Below are positions 1 to 7,893 of a stretch of DNA of 64,000 bases, piece by piece; positions within the stretch are counted from its first letter, which is position 1, and the number at the start of each line of letters is the position of its first letter. Under the pieces are notes generated by a model, which saw only the letters and a list, made by a program, of their open reading frames with translations, was not told the DNA's origin and made no database searches. The DNA is from an uncultured Christensenellaceae bacterium (GTDB lineage Bacteria > Bacillota > Clostridia > Christensenellales > Pumilibacteraceae), in contig CAJULK010000009.1 of assembly GCA_910587455.1 (NCBI GenBank), forward strand, positions 43,058-107,057, given 5' to 3'. Both the position numbers and the translations under genes were made by a program.

Positions 1-170
1 CGCTCGTGGAAAACATTATGCGCTCGCTCGATGCGGAAGGTATTCCGTACCGCGATCCGTACGAAAAACAGTCCGGCGGTGATAATTTCGCGCGGCTGAC
101 CGAATATATTGCGGCGCTCGATTCGGCGCGCGTCGGCAAGTTTCTTTCGCTTATAGAAAAACTGACCTGA
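1..170 (+). CDS. C-terminal end of an unrecognised protein (partial)
   Basis: The reading frame is open from the window edge (codons start at base 3) and ends at TGA 168-170, giving 55 residues that finish in KFLSLIEKLT. The stretch is charged and probably helical. I do not recognise the family; the N-terminus lies outside the window. A strong terminator follows at 209-233, so this is the last gene of its unit. Confidence 0.6.
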   Translation, partial: LVENIMRSLDAEGIPYRDPYEKQSGGDNFARLTEYIAALDSARVGKFLSLIEKLT

Positions 171-208
171 CTCAATGCGTAAAAGCTGTAAGGCGGGATC
201 GCATGCGG

Positions 209-233
209 GCGGCGGCATTTTGCCGCCGCTTTT
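209..233 (+). terminator. Rho-independent terminator
   Basis: A perfect 9-bp stem (GCGGCGGCA / TGCCGCCGC) with a 3-base loop is followed by TTTT. It closes the partial gene before it. Confidence 0.75.
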
Positions 234-282
234 CGCGTTAGTGATAAGTGTTCTGTCGTTCGGCGATGTGCGCGCAAAACGC

Positions 283-311
283 TTGATATTTTTTATGCGG
301 TGTGTTAAAAT
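283..311 (+). promoter_or_regulatory. Sigma-A promoter for the Nudix-asparaginase-RyR operon
   Basis: TTGATA (283-288), a 17-base spacer and TAAAAT (306-311) stand 37 bases before the Nudix start codon. Confidence 0.65.
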
Positions 312-347
312 CATTACAGCAAATTTTACGGGGAAAGTTTCGGCATC

Positions 348-980
348 ATGGATTTGGCTAAAGACAGAAACGGAAAAACCGAGGCGGAGTTTTTGCGTGA
401 ATATGACGTTACTAAGTATTTCCGTCCGTCGGTGACCGTTGACGCGGCGACAGTCGCTAAGACCGCGCGCGGGTATAAGGTGCTTCTCGTAAAGCGCGGC
501 GGGCATCCGTATATAGGTTCGTGGGCGCTGCCAGGAGGATTTGTCGAACAGAACGAGCCGTGCGAAGCCGCTGCAGCACGCGAGCTTTATGAAGAAACGG
601 GCGTTTCCGGTGTTGCGCTTAGACAGCTTGTAGCGGCGTCCAAGCCGGACAGAGATCCGCGCTGGCGGAATATTACGGTCGTTTTTTACGGGCTTGCAGA
701 CCGCGAAATCGCGGCAGTCGGCGGCGACGATGCGGACAAAGCGGAATGGTTCGAGCTTGCATGCATTCAAAAAGATTCTGTCGTGAACGTCGAGCTGTCC
801 CGTTGCGGACAGACGTTCGGCGCCGTGCTCGACGTCAAGCGCGATGCATTCGGACGCATAGACCTTAATGCGACGAAGATAATCGAACGCGGAATAACGG
901 CGTTCGACCATGCCGCTATACTCGCATACTTGTTCGAAGAGTTGGAACGCTCAAATCAATTTAAGGAGAAAAAGCAGTGA
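348..980 (+). CDS. Nudix hydrolase (ADP-ribose pyrophosphatase-like)
   Basis: A 210-residue Nudix hydrolase. The Nudix box lies at about residues 63-86 (GGFVEQNEP...REL.EETGV) and has all the metal-binding Glu residues (REL.EE). The N-terminal RPSVTVDA..V stretch and the C-terminal helical part resemble the COG1051 branch, which hydrolyses ADP-ribose or related nucleoside diphosphate derivatives; the true substrate cannot be read from the sequence. Some members of this branch carry a C-terminal winged helix and act as NAD-linked regulators (NrtR); the region after residue 150 (LSRCGQTFGAVLDVKRDAFGRIDL) is not a clear match. It overlaps the asparaginase gene by 4 bases, so the two are translated together. 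Confidence 0.88.
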   Translation: MDLAKDRNGKTEAEFLREYDVTKYFRPSVTVDAATVAKTARGYKVLLVKRGGHPYIGSWALPGGFVEQNEPCEAAAARELYEETGVSGVALRQLVAASKPDRDPRWRNITVVFYGLADREIAAVGGDDADKAEWFELACIQKDSVVNVELSRCGQTFGAVLDVKRDAFGRIDLNATKIIERGITAFDHAAILAYLFEELERSNQFKEKKQ

Positions 981-1885
981 AAATAAGTCTTGTGGCAACG
1001 GGCGGAACGATAGGCAGCCGTCCCGTCAAAGGCGTAATGACAATATCCGACGCTGCGACCGAACAGATCGCGTCCATTCTCGACGCCGACAGCGTGTTCG
1101 GCACGTTTAAGATACACAGCGCAAATGTCGATATCGCCGACCTTAATATGCTTCGGCGCACTATCGAAAGCGCGCTCGCGACAAATCCCGACGGTGTGAT
1201 AATAACGCATGGTACGGATACGCTCGCGTATTCTTCTACATACCTCGCGTACGCGTTTGCCGATACGCGCATACCTATAGTAATGTGCGCCGCGGACAAT
1301 CCGCTCACGGCGGACGACAGCAACGGGTACGTAGTTTTGTCTGCGGCAAGGAGTTTTCTTCGCAGCGGTAAGCCCGGCGTGTATGTGCTGTACCGCAACC
1401 CCGGCGAGGCGGTAAAACTCCACCACGGCGCTCGGCTCATTCCCGCGCACATGTACGAAAACTTTTACTTTTCGATAGGCGAGGGCGTGGCGTTCAAGGA
1501 CACCGGACTGATGAAGGGCATGAATTTCGATCTTTCGGACGGCAGAAAAGTGCTTTGCATAACGCCGTATGTGGGGATAGATTACGACGCGTTCGATATG
1601 ACCGATTATGCCGCGGCGGTACAGGTCGGATACCATTCGGGCAGCGTCAACGTCGCAAAGCTGGGCGCGTTCGCTTCCGATCATCCCGATATTCCCGTGT
1701 ATTTCACGGCGGGGCGCAAGAATTACGACCCGAAACTGTTTCCGCAAAACGTGGTGCAGTGCCGCGGCATAACGCAGACTGCGCTGTATATAAAACTGCT
1801 CGTCGGGCTCAAAAACAAAGTGCGCGATCTCACGTCGTTTGTAATGAAGAACGCTTGCGGCGAGATCGTTTCGTCGGCGGAGTAG
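977..1885 (+). CDS. L-asparaginase, type I-like
   Basis: A 302-residue asparaginase/glutaminase-family enzyme that would hydrolyse asparagine to aspartate and ammonia. Both catalytic threonine motifs are present: TGGTIGS at residues 8-14 and HGTDT at 78-82. There is no signal peptide, so it is cytoplasmic. It starts with GTG at 977 after AAGGAG (963-968), overlapping the Nudix stop codon. It is somewhat shorter than typical AnsA (about 330 residues). Its place between a Nudix gene and a RyR-domain gene is unusual. Confidence 0.88.
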   Translation: MKISLVATGGTIGSRPVKGVMTISDAATEQIASILDADSVFGTFKIHSANVDIADLNMLRRTIESALATNPDGVIITHGTDTLAYSSTYLAYAFADTRIPIVMCAADNPLTADDSNGYVVLSAARSFLRSGKPGVYVLYRNPGEAVKLHHGARLIPAHMYENFYFSIGEGVAFKDTGLMKGMNFDLSDGRKVLCITPYVGIDYDAFDMTDYAAAVQVGYHSGSVNVAKLGAFASDHPDIPVYFTAGRKNYDPKLFPQNVVQCRGITQTALYIKLLVGLKNKVRDLTSFVMKNACGEIVSSAE

Positions 1886-1894
1886 GTGCGCGTT

Positions 1895-2185
1895 ATGAAA
1901 AACAGATATGTTCCCGAACCGATAGATACGAGCGACGTGGAAGTGGGCGCCGAAGTGCTCGCCGTCGCCGAGCTTCTCGCCGAAAATACTCACGAAGTGT
2001 GGGCTAAGGGCAGAGCGGACGAAGGCTGGGTCTACGGCGAAAAGCTCGACCGCGAAAAAAAGATACACCCTCTGCTCGTGCCGTACTCGGAACTTCCCGA
2101 TAGCGAAAAGGAATACGACAGGCGCACTTCGATAGAAACGCTCAAACTTTTGATAAAGCTCGGCGTTAAGATCGGCAATGACTGA
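1895..2185 (+). CDS. RyR-domain protein
   Basis: A 96-residue protein made almost wholly of one RyR domain (family PF02026, named after the ryanodine receptor). The signature runs through it: PEPIDTSDV, ENTHEVWAKGR, GWVYGEKLDREKKIHPLLVPY, KEYDRRTSIETLKLLIKLG. ATG 1895 is preferred over GTG 1886 because AGGTG (1884-1888) is well placed for it. It is the third gene of the Nudix-asparaginase operon. Bacterial RyR-domain proteins have no agreed function; ligand binding is suspected. No membrane segment is present, so it is a stand-alone cytoplasmic domain. Confidence 0.85.
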   Translation: MKNRYVPEPIDTSDVEVGAEVLAVAELLAENTHEVWAKGRADEGWVYGEKLDREKKIHPLLVPYSELPDSEKEYDRRTSIETLKLLIKLGVKIGND

Positions 2186-2202
2186 AGATAGGAAATAAGG
2201 AT

Positions 2203-2289
2203 GAGATTCTTCACGTCGCTCGCTGCGCTCGCTTGTTCAGAATGACAAACATATCAGCTGTGTCATTCCGAGCGCAAGCGGGCAATCTC
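2203..2289. repeat. Palindromic intergenic repeat, copy 1
   Basis: The element starts GAGATTCTTCAC, has inner arms CAGAATGACA and TGTCATTCCG, and ends CAATCTC, so both ends and the middle are inverted copies of each other. Related copies occur at 3316-3439 and 3476-3502, with a fragment near 41608. It resembles a small non-autonomous (MITE/REP-like) element. Confidence 0.7.
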
Positions 2290-2315
2290 TAAGTAACGTT
2301 GTTCGCGCTTCGAGT

Positions 2316-2528
2316 TTATTCGTCGTTACTCCATTCCACAAGCTCGTCGAGCGTTATATCGAATATGTCCGCTAACTTGCACAGCGTAATTATATCGGGC
2401 GTGCTGTACCCGTTTTCGTAATTGCTTATAAGGCTCGCTTTCCCGCAAAGTTTTTCCGCGAGCGCGCTCTGCGTCAGCCCCAATCTTAACCGATTATATT
2501 TTATATTTTCCGCAAGGCGCATTTTCAT
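2316..2528 (-). CDS. XRE-family repressor A (70 aa)
   Basis: A 70-residue Cro/C1-type helix-turn-helix protein with no other domain. The DNA-binding part is LGLTQSALAEKLCGKASLISNYENGYSTPDIITLCKLADIF, with the typical LISNYE recognition-helix region. It is a clear paralogue of the neighbouring repressor at 2601-2813: equal length, no indels, and the shared SLISNYEN..STPDI core. No Shine-Dalgarno site is seen before ATG 2528. Two ACAAG-N3-CTTG(T) operators (2543-2555 and 2571-2587) sit just upstream, which suggests auto- or cross-regulation by the pair. Confidence 0.85.
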   Translation of the reverse strand: MKMRLAENIKYNRLRLGLTQSALAEKLCGKASLISNYENGYSTPDIITLCKLADIFDITLDELVEWSNDE

Positions 2529-2542
2529 ATTGTATATATTTT

Positions 2543-2587
2543 ACAAGTATCTTGAAAAATATTGTTTGGGTTACAAGAAACTTGTAA
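2543..2587. promoter_or_regulatory. Operators O1 and O2 of the twin XRE module
   Basis: O1 (2543-2555) is ACAAG-TAT-CTTGA, one mismatch from a perfect dyad. O2 (2571-2587) is TTACAAG-AAA-CTTGTAA, a perfect 7-bp dyad. Both match the sites at 2829 and 2857 and lie directly upstream of repressor A. Confidence 0.75.
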
Positions 2588-2600
2588 AACAAGCGATATG

Positions 2601-2813
2601 TTATTTGATTAAGTCTCTTCCAATAAGTTCGTCTATCGAAATTTCGAAAATATCCGCAAGTAACCAAAGGGTTAAAATATCAGGTGTGCTTACATGGTTC
2701 TCATAATTACTTATAAGGCTTTTTGTACTGAATAAACGATCGGCTAATTCGCTTTGCGTTAAATTAAGTCTATGACGATGAAATCGTATATTTTCAGCGA
2801 TTTTCAACTCCAT
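2601..2813 (-). CDS. XRE-family repressor B (70 aa)
   Basis: A second 70-residue XRE repressor, read from ATG 2813 (MELKIAENIRFHRHRLNLTQ). An in-frame upstream extension exists but would cross the operators and has no ribosome binding site, so I took the start that gives the same length as its paralogue. The helix-turn-helix is LNLTQSELADRLFSTKSLISNYE. It lies head-to-tail with repressor A and divergent from the orphan gene at 2889. Operators O3 and O4 lie between it and that orphan. Confidence 0.83.
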   Translation of the reverse strand: MELKIAENIRFHRHRLNLTQSELADRLFSTKSLISNYENHVSTPDILTLWLLADIFEISIDELIGRDLIK

Positions 2814-2817
2814 ATAC

Positions 2818-2873
2818 TTGACTATTTTACAAGTATCTTGTATAATTTTGTTAAAAGTACAAGATTCTTGTAC
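2818..2873 (+). promoter_or_regulatory. Promoter with embedded operators O3 and O4
   Basis: TTGACT (2818-2823) and TATAAT (2841-2846) with a 17-base spacer drive the 122-residue orphan. O3 (2829-2841, ACAAG-TAT-CTTGT) fills most of the spacer. O4 (2857-2873, GTACAAG-ATT-CTTGTAC) covers the likely early transcribed region. Repressor binding would block polymerase directly. Confidence 0.78.
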
Positions 2874-2888
2874 ATAGGGAGATTTAGC

Positions 2889-3257
2889 ATGAATAACCAA
2901 ATAGCTGTAAAAGAGTATAAATCATCCGACTGTTTGCTCGCAAATGCGTGTAAAGAATTTTTTCATGGCAAAACGCACAACAAAATTTGTGATGCATTCA
3001 TAGATTTTATTTGCAAACAAGCAAATGGTAAAGGTATGTACGCTGAAAAAATCAAAGATGCTTTGAATAAAGAACTGTTGATATTAGGCAGATTATTCAT
3101 GATGGATAAATGGAACAATTTATTCAGGTATATTTACAGCAATATGGGTTTGTGTTTGTCGCTTGCAAATAAAGTAAACTCTGATTATTCGGCAGAGATG
3201 TGTCTTATGTGGCATGATTTTGTGTACGAAAAAGCAGAAGAAGTAAAGGGCGAATAG
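2889..3257 (+). CDS. Unrecognised 122-aa protein controlled by the twin repressors
   Basis: A soluble 122-residue protein starting at ATG 2889, preceded by AGGGAG. It is mainly helical, with the stretches KTHNKICDAFIDFICKQANGKGMYAEKIKDALNKEL split by a Gly turn, and it contains several Cys and Met residues and a final acidic/Lys tail. It has no signal peptide, membrane segment or catalytic motif that I recognise. Its DNA is clearly more AT-rich than the flanking housekeeping genes. Because its promoter holds two copies of the operator, it is the likely regulated output of the XRE pair. I cannot assign a function. Confidence 0.7.
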   Translation: MNNQIAVKEYKSSDCLLANACKEFFHGKTHNKICDAFIDFICKQANGKGMYAEKIKDALNKELLILGRLFMMDKWNNLFRYIYSNMGLCLSLANKVNSDYSAEMCLMWHDFVYEKAEEVKGE

Positions 3258-3315
3258 AAAACTGTTTCCATGTCATTGGGTTGGGAATATATAGCTTTGC
3301 TTTTTGTCTATGGTT

Positions 3316-3439
3316 GAGATTCTTCACTTCGGGCTTCGCCCTCGTTCAGAATAAGCCTGCGGCTTGCTTCGTAGGACAAGAGAGATGTTTGGTTGGCATC
3401 TCTTTTATTGTGTCATTCCGAGCGTGAGCGAAGAATCTC
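3316..3439. repeat. Palindromic intergenic repeat, copy 2
   Basis: It begins GAGATTCTTCACTTC and ends GAAGAATCTC, with the inner TGTCATTCCGAGCG arm. It is the same family as 2203-2289 but with a longer middle. The two copies bracket the AT-rich XRE islet. Confidence 0.68.
3381..3407 (+). terminator. Probable terminator after the orphan gene
   Basis: AGAGATG / CATCTCT form a 7-bp stem, followed by TTTATT. It lies inside repeat copy 2, about 120 bases after the orphan stop codon. Confidence 0.5.
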
Positions 3440-3475
3440 GTGCGTAATGTATTAGCGCTTCGCGCATTAAAGTTG

Positions 3476-3502
3476 GGATTCTTCACTTCGTTCAGAATGA
3501 CA
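3476..3502. repeat. Partial palindromic repeat, half copy
   Basis: GGGATTCTTCACTTCGTTC and the following AGAATGACA match one arm of copies 1 and 2; the partner arm is absent. Confidence 0.55.
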
Positions 3503-3575
3503 AGACTTTTTATTGTTAACGCTGTTCGTAGTAGCTTCTCGCCGTAAGGCGAGCTAACGTCGAACATTTGGTTCG

Positions 3576-3725
3576 TCAATCGAAATAAGTCAGATCGCCC
3601 GCGCACTCGCATATGCCGAGTTTTTGCGCGCATTTTTCGCAATAGCATTTTCCGCAATCGCCGCAGTGCAACAGCGTTTCCGTGGGGAATTCTCCGTAAC
3701 AGTAATCGCATTTACGTGTTTTCAT
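3576..3725 (-). CDS. Small zinc-ribbon protein
   Basis: A 49-residue protein from ATG 3725 (MKTRKCDYCYGEF). It has four paired-cysteine knuckles: CDYC, CGDC, CYCEKC and CEC. This is enough to bind one or two zinc ions, as in treble-clef or zinc-ribbon mini-proteins. A longer reading frame extends to 3815, but that part is basic and unlike a real N-terminus. No good ribosome binding site is seen for either start, so the gene is plausible rather than certain. It is transcribed away from secA. Confidence 0.5.
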   Translation of the reverse strand: MKTRKCDYCYGEFPTETLLHCGDCGKCYCEKCAQKLGICECAGDLTYFD

Positions 3726-3842
3726 ACGATTAGTGTGTTTAACGTTGCGCATTTTATACAAAAGCGGCGTGCGGCGCGTTTGTCGAAAATACTCGACTCG
3801 TGCGTATCGCGACAATTAAAAATAAATATGCGCGCTATTCCC

Positions 3843-3871
3843 TTGCTTTTCGGCTGTTTTTGTGATAAAAT
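3843..3871 (+). promoter_or_regulatory. Probable secA promoter
   Basis: TTGCTT (3843-3848), a 17-base spacer and TAAAAT (3866-3871). The 5' leader to ATG 3964 would be about 85 bases. Confidence 0.5.
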
Positions 3872-3963
3872 GAAAATCGGTGCAATCGGTCGCGTCGTAA
3901 CGGCGCGCAAGACATTGTAACACTTCGAATAACATGCGGCGCCCGTCGCCGTCGGGAAGTATT

Positions 3964-6675
3964 ATGGGATTGATTTCTTTTATCACAGGCAGCGACAACC
4001 GTCGCAACGTAAAGCGGCTCGCGGCAAAAGCCGAGCAGGTTTTGGCGCTCGAACCCAAGTTCGCGTCCATGACGGACGACGAGCTTCGCGGCATGACCGA
4101 ACAGTTCAAGAAGCGGTACAGCGAGAATTTCGAAACGCTCGACGACTTGCTTCCCGAAGCGTTCGCCGTCGTTCGCGAAGCGGGTAAGCGCGTGCTCAAT
4201 ATGCAGCACTTCAAAGTGCAGATAATGGGCGGTATAGCGCTTCATCAGGGACGTATAGCGGAGATGCGTACGGGCGAAGGTAAAACGCTCGTGTCGACGC
4301 TGCCGGCATACCTGAACGCGCTCACGGGGCGCGGCGTGCATATAGTAACCGTCAACGACTATCTCGCGCGACGCGACGCGGAGTGGATGGGCAAGATCCA
4401 CAGATTTTTGGGGCTTACCGTAGGTGTAGCCGTTTCCGGAATGAAGCCGGACGCCAAGCGCGCCGCATACAACTGCGATATAACGTACGGAACAAACAAC
4501 GAATACGGCTTCGACTATCTGCGTGACAACATGGTGGTGCGCCGTGCCGACATGGTGCAGCGCGATCTTGCGTTTGCCATAATCGACGAGGTAGACTCCA
4601 TACTTATCGACGAGGCGCGTACGCCGCTCATCATTTCGGGACGCGGCGGCAAGAGCAGCGAGATGTACAGCCGTGCCAACCGTTTTGCGCGGCGGCTCGT
4701 TAAGGACGAAGATTACGAGATCGACGAAAAGAAGCGTGCCATAAACCTTACCGAAAAGGGCATAGAGCGCGCCGAAACTTATTTCGAGGTGGAAAATCTC
4801 GCGGACGTAGAGAATACCGAGCTTTATCATTACATCAATAATGCGCTCAAAGCCAACTTCGTCATGCACCGCGATCAGGACTATATAGTCAACGACGGCG
4901 AAGTCGTAATAGTCGACGAGTTTACCGGTCGTCTTATGATCGGCAGACGGTACAACGACGGATTGCATCAGGCTATCGAAGCCAAAGAGAACGTTCGCAT
5001 ACAGTCGGAGAACAAGACGCTCGCGACCATTACTTTCCAAAACTATTTCAGACTGTACGACAAGCTGTCGGGCATGACGGGTACGGCAAAGACCGAAGAA
5101 AACGAGTTCCGTTCCATTTACAAGCTCGACGTAGTTACCATTCCCACCAACGTGCCGAGCAAGCGCGTGGACGAAAACGATCTGCTGTTTACGACTGCCG
5201 CAGGCAAAACGCGCGCGATAGTTGCGGACATTAAGGAATGTTACGAGCGCGGACAGCCCGTTCTCGTGGGTACTACCAACGTAGAAAAGAGCGAAGAGCT
5301 TAGCAAGATATTGCGGCGCGAAAAGATCCCGCACAACGTACTCAATGCGAAAAACCACGCAAAGGAAGCTATGATCGTCGCACAGGCGGGCAGGCTTCAT
5401 CAGGTAACGATCGCTACCAATATGGCAGGACGCGGTACGGACATCATGCTCGGCGGTAACGCCGAATTTATGGCGAAAGAACGGCTCGCAAAGGACGGAT
5501 TCGAGGAAGCCGATATAGATATGGCGGCTTCCGTATTCCCGTCGGATAAGCCCGAAGTCGTGCAGGCGCGCGAGCTGTATAAAAAGTATATGACCGAGAT
5601 AAAGACCGAAGTGGACGAGGAAAAAGAGCAAGTCATCGCATACGGCGGTCTGCGCATTATCGGCACCGAACGGCACGAATCGCGCCGTATCGACAATCAG
5701 CTTCGCGGACGTGCGGGACGTCAGGGCGATATGGGTTCGTCCATATTCTATCTTTCGGCGGAAGACGACGTGCTGCGGCTGTGGGGCGACAGGCTCAAAA
5801 AGGTCATGGCGATGTTCCACGTGGACGAGGACACGCCGCTTTCCGCGAAAATGCTGTCGCGCCAAATAGAGAACGCGCAGCGCAATATCGAAGGGCGAAA
5901 CTTCTCCGTGCGTAAGTCCGTTCTCGAATACGACAACGTAATGAACAAACAGCGCGAGATCATCTATGCCGAGCGCAGCAAGGTGCTCAAAGGCATGCCG
6001 ATGCGCGACGAGATACTCAAGATTATGCGCGACAGATGCGATTTTACTGTCGCCGAATATACCGATCCCAAGGTGGACAGCGAGGATTGGGAGAGCGAAG
6101 AGCTCAACAAAGAAATTGAGCGCAAACTGCTTCCCGGCGAGCACGAATTCTTCTCGGCGGAAACGCTCAAAAACAATATGCCCGACGAACTTAAAAATAT
6201 GCTGTACGATGCGGTAGTTTCGGTGTATCAGCATAAGATCGACGAGGCGGCGGAGCACAATGTGGACTTCGAGGAGATCGAGCGTTACGTAATGCTGCGC
6301 GTGGTCGATCAGAAGTGGATGGATCATATCGACAATATGGACGCGCTCAAGAGCGGCATAGGACTCAAAGCGTACGGACAGCAAGATCCCGTTATCGCGT
6401 ATCAGCGCGAGGGATTCGATATGTTCGACGAGATGATACGGAAGATACACGAGGACGTTGTATCCATGCTCATGCATGCCAACGTCGAGTATCCGCCCGA
6501 GCCGCCCAAAAAACAGGATCAGCCCGAACTGATAGCGAGCCACGGCGGCGAAGAGGTCAAGCCCGAAAAGAAGCCCGACGTGACGCCCAAGTCGCAGCGC
6601 GTCGGACGTAACGATCCGTGCCCGTGCGGCAGCGGCAAAAAGTATAAGAACTGCTGCGGCAAGAACGAAGAATAA
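3964..6675 (+). CDS. secA: Preprotein translocase ATPase SecA
   Basis: The motor ATPase that pushes unfolded preproteins through SecYEG. The 903-residue protein has Walker A (TGEGKT, about 103-108), the IIDEVDSIL Walker B (about 210), the preprotein cross-linking domain, the second helicase lobe with GRGTDI and RIIGTERHESRRIDNQLRGRAGRQGD, and the helical scaffold. It ends in an intact SEC-C zinc motif (CPCGSGKKYKNCC) used for SecB or ribosome contact. ATG 3964 (MGLISFITGS) is chosen because SecA families start there; an in-frame ATG 30 bases upstream adds a non-conserved tail. prfB follows 50 bases later, the classical secA-prfB pair. Confidence 0.98.
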   Translation: MGLISFITGSDNRRNVKRLAAKAEQVLALEPKFASMTDDELRGMTEQFKKRYSENFETLDDLLPEAFAVVREAGKRVLNMQHFKVQIMGGIALHQGRIAEMRTGEGKTLVSTLPAYLNALTGRGVHIVTVNDYLARRDAEWMGKIHRFLGLTVGVAVSGMKPDAKRAAYNCDITYGTNNEYGFDYLRDNMVVRRADMVQRDLAFAIIDEVDSILIDEARTPLIISGRGGKSSEMYSRANRFARRLVKDEDYEIDEKKRAINLTEKGIERAETYFEVENLADVENTELYHYINNALKANFVMHRDQDYIVNDGEVVIVDEFTGRLMIGRRYNDGLHQAIEAKENVRIQSENKTLATITFQNYFRLYDKLSGMTGTAKTEENEFRSIYKLDVVTIPTNVPSKRVDENDLLFTTAAGKTRAIVADIKECYERGQPVLVGTTNVEKSEELSKILRREKIPHNVLNAKNHAKEAMIVAQAGRLHQVTIATNMAGRGTDIMLGGNAEFMAKERLAKDGFEEADIDMAASVFPSDKPEVVQARELYKKYMTEIKTEVDEEKEQVIAYGGLRIIGTERHESRRIDNQLRGRAGRQGDMGSSIFYLSAEDDVLRLWGDRLKKVMAMFHVDEDTPLSAKMLSRQIENAQRNIEGRNFSVRKSVLEYDNVMNKQREIIYAERSKVLKGMPMRDEILKIMRDRCDFTVAEYTDPKVDSEDWESEELNKEIERKLLPGEHEFFSAETLKNNMPDELKNMLYDAVVSVYQHKIDEAAEHNVDFEEIERYVMLRVVDQKWMDHIDNMDALKSGIGLKAYGQQDPVIAYQREGFDMFDEMIRKIHEDVVSMLMHANVEYPPEPPKKQDQPELIASHGGEEVKPEKKPDVTPKSQRVGRNDPCPCGSGKKYKNCCGKNEE

Positions 6676-6725
6676 TTATCGACGGCAATGAACCGCATTG
6701 CCTAAAATCACAGCGGTAGAAACCT

Positions 6726-7823
6726 ATGGATCTGGAAGAGTGTAAAAACAGAATACGCGAAGCGCGCGGAATGATATCCGACGCTTACACCGCAGTCGCG
6801 CCCGACAAACTGAAAGCGCGGCGCGCGGAGCTTTCCGAGCGTCAGAACGATCCGACGCTTTATTCCGATCCCAAGGCGGCACAGGCTGTAAACAGCGAAG
6901 CCAAATATATCGACGGGACTTTCGAAAAATTCGACAGGCTTTTCAAAACGGCGGACGATCTCGACGCCATGGCGGAACTGCTCGAATCGGAACACGATCC
7001 GGAACTTATGCAGGAGCTTTTCGACGAAACGGATAAGCTCGTTTCGGACGCCGACGGCGCGCAGATAGCCGCGCTTTTGAAAGGCGAATACGACAAGTCC
7101 GACGCGATACTGTCGTTGCACGCGGGCGCGGGCGGCACGGAAGCACAGGATTGGGTGAGTATGCTTTTTCGTATGTACCGCATGTACTGCGAAAAAGTCG
7201 GTTATTCGGTAGACGTGCTCGATCGTCTCGACGGCGACGAGGCCGGGATAAAAAGCGTTACGTTCGCTTGCCGCGGCATGAATGCTTACGGATACCTTAA
7301 AGCCGAAAAGGGCGTGCACCGACTCGTTCGGATTTCGCCGTTCGACGCCAACGCTCGGCGGCATACGTCGTTTGCGAGTCTCGAAGTAATGCCCGAGATC
7401 AAAGACGATATTACGGTCGTTATAAATGCCGATGAAATTCGAGTGGATACATTCAGAAGCAGCGGTGCGGGCGGACAGCACATAAACAAGACCGACTCGG
7501 CGATACGTATCACGCATTTCCCGACGGGGATAGTCGTCACCTGTCAGAACGAGCGCAGTCAGACGCAAAACCGCGAAATGGCTATGACTATGTTAAAGAG
7601 CAAACTCGTGGAACTGAAAGAGCGCGAAGCAGCCGAAAAGGCGGCGAGCATAAAGGGCGATCTCAAAAAAATCGAGTGGGGCAGTCAGATACGTTCGTAC
7701 GTGTTTCAGCCGTACACTCTCGTAAAAGATCACCGTACGGGGTTCGAGGATTCGGATATTCAATCCGTTATGGACGGGGATTTGGAGGGATTCATAATAG
7801 ATTACCTCAAAAAGAGCGGTTGA
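6726..7823 (+). CDS. prfB: Peptide chain release factor 2
   Basis: RF2 reads UAA and UGA stop codons and releases the finished peptide. The SPF anticodon-like tripeptide is at residues 204-206 (RISPFDANARRHTSF) and the catalytic GGQ at 249-251 (GAGGQHINKTDSAIR). It has 365 residues, as usual. The frame is open from the first codon, so the programmed +1 frameshift near codon 25 that many bacteria use for RF2 autoregulation is absent here. It follows secA directly. Confidence 0.97.
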   Translation: MDLEECKNRIREARGMISDAYTAVAPDKLKARRAELSERQNDPTLYSDPKAAQAVNSEAKYIDGTFEKFDRLFKTADDLDAMAELLESEHDPELMQELFDETDKLVSDADGAQIAALLKGEYDKSDAILSLHAGAGGTEAQDWVSMLFRMYRMYCEKVGYSVDVLDRLDGDEAGIKSVTFACRGMNAYGYLKAEKGVHRLVRISPFDANARRHTSFASLEVMPEIKDDITVVINADEIRVDTFRSSGAGGQHINKTDSAIRITHFPTGIVVTCQNERSQTQNREMAMTMLKSKLVELKEREAAEKAASIKGDLKKIEWGSQIRSYVFQPYTLVKDHRTGFEDSDIQSVMDGDLEGFIIDYLKKSG

Positions 7824-7849
7824 ACCGCATGAAAATTCGTCTTAAACAA

Positions 7850-7884
7850 ACTTGCGCATGTGCGCATATGTGCGTAATACAGTA
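7850..7884. repeat. TGCGCA-rich element before tsaD (shared with the argS leader)
   Basis: A 23-base block (7850-7872) carries 8-base-spaced copies of TTGCGCAT / GTGCGCAT / ATGTGCGT and includes the perfect dyad GCGCA-TG-TGCGC. It runs into CGTAATACAGTA (7873-7884). Both parts recur before argS at 38313-38351, with one mismatch in the 23-base block, but there the two parts point toward each other. Confidence 0.6.
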
Positions 7885-7893
7885 AAAACCCAA

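Larger units (their letters stand above)
3258..3575. other. Intergenic stretch made of repeats
   Basis: No gene is seen. It holds a palindromic repeat copy (3316-3439) interrupted by a hairpin with a T-rich tail (3381-3407), and a half copy (3476-3502). Confidence 0.6.

Noticed and set aside
3835..6543. Minus-strand open frame of about 900 codons opposite secA
   Set aside because: secA on the plus strand is unambiguous. The antisense frame has no ribosome binding site or known motif; such shadows are frequent here because of codon bias.
6726..6830. Programmed frameshift in prfB
   Set aside because: The frame is open from the start codon through the codon-25 region; no in-frame TGA is present.
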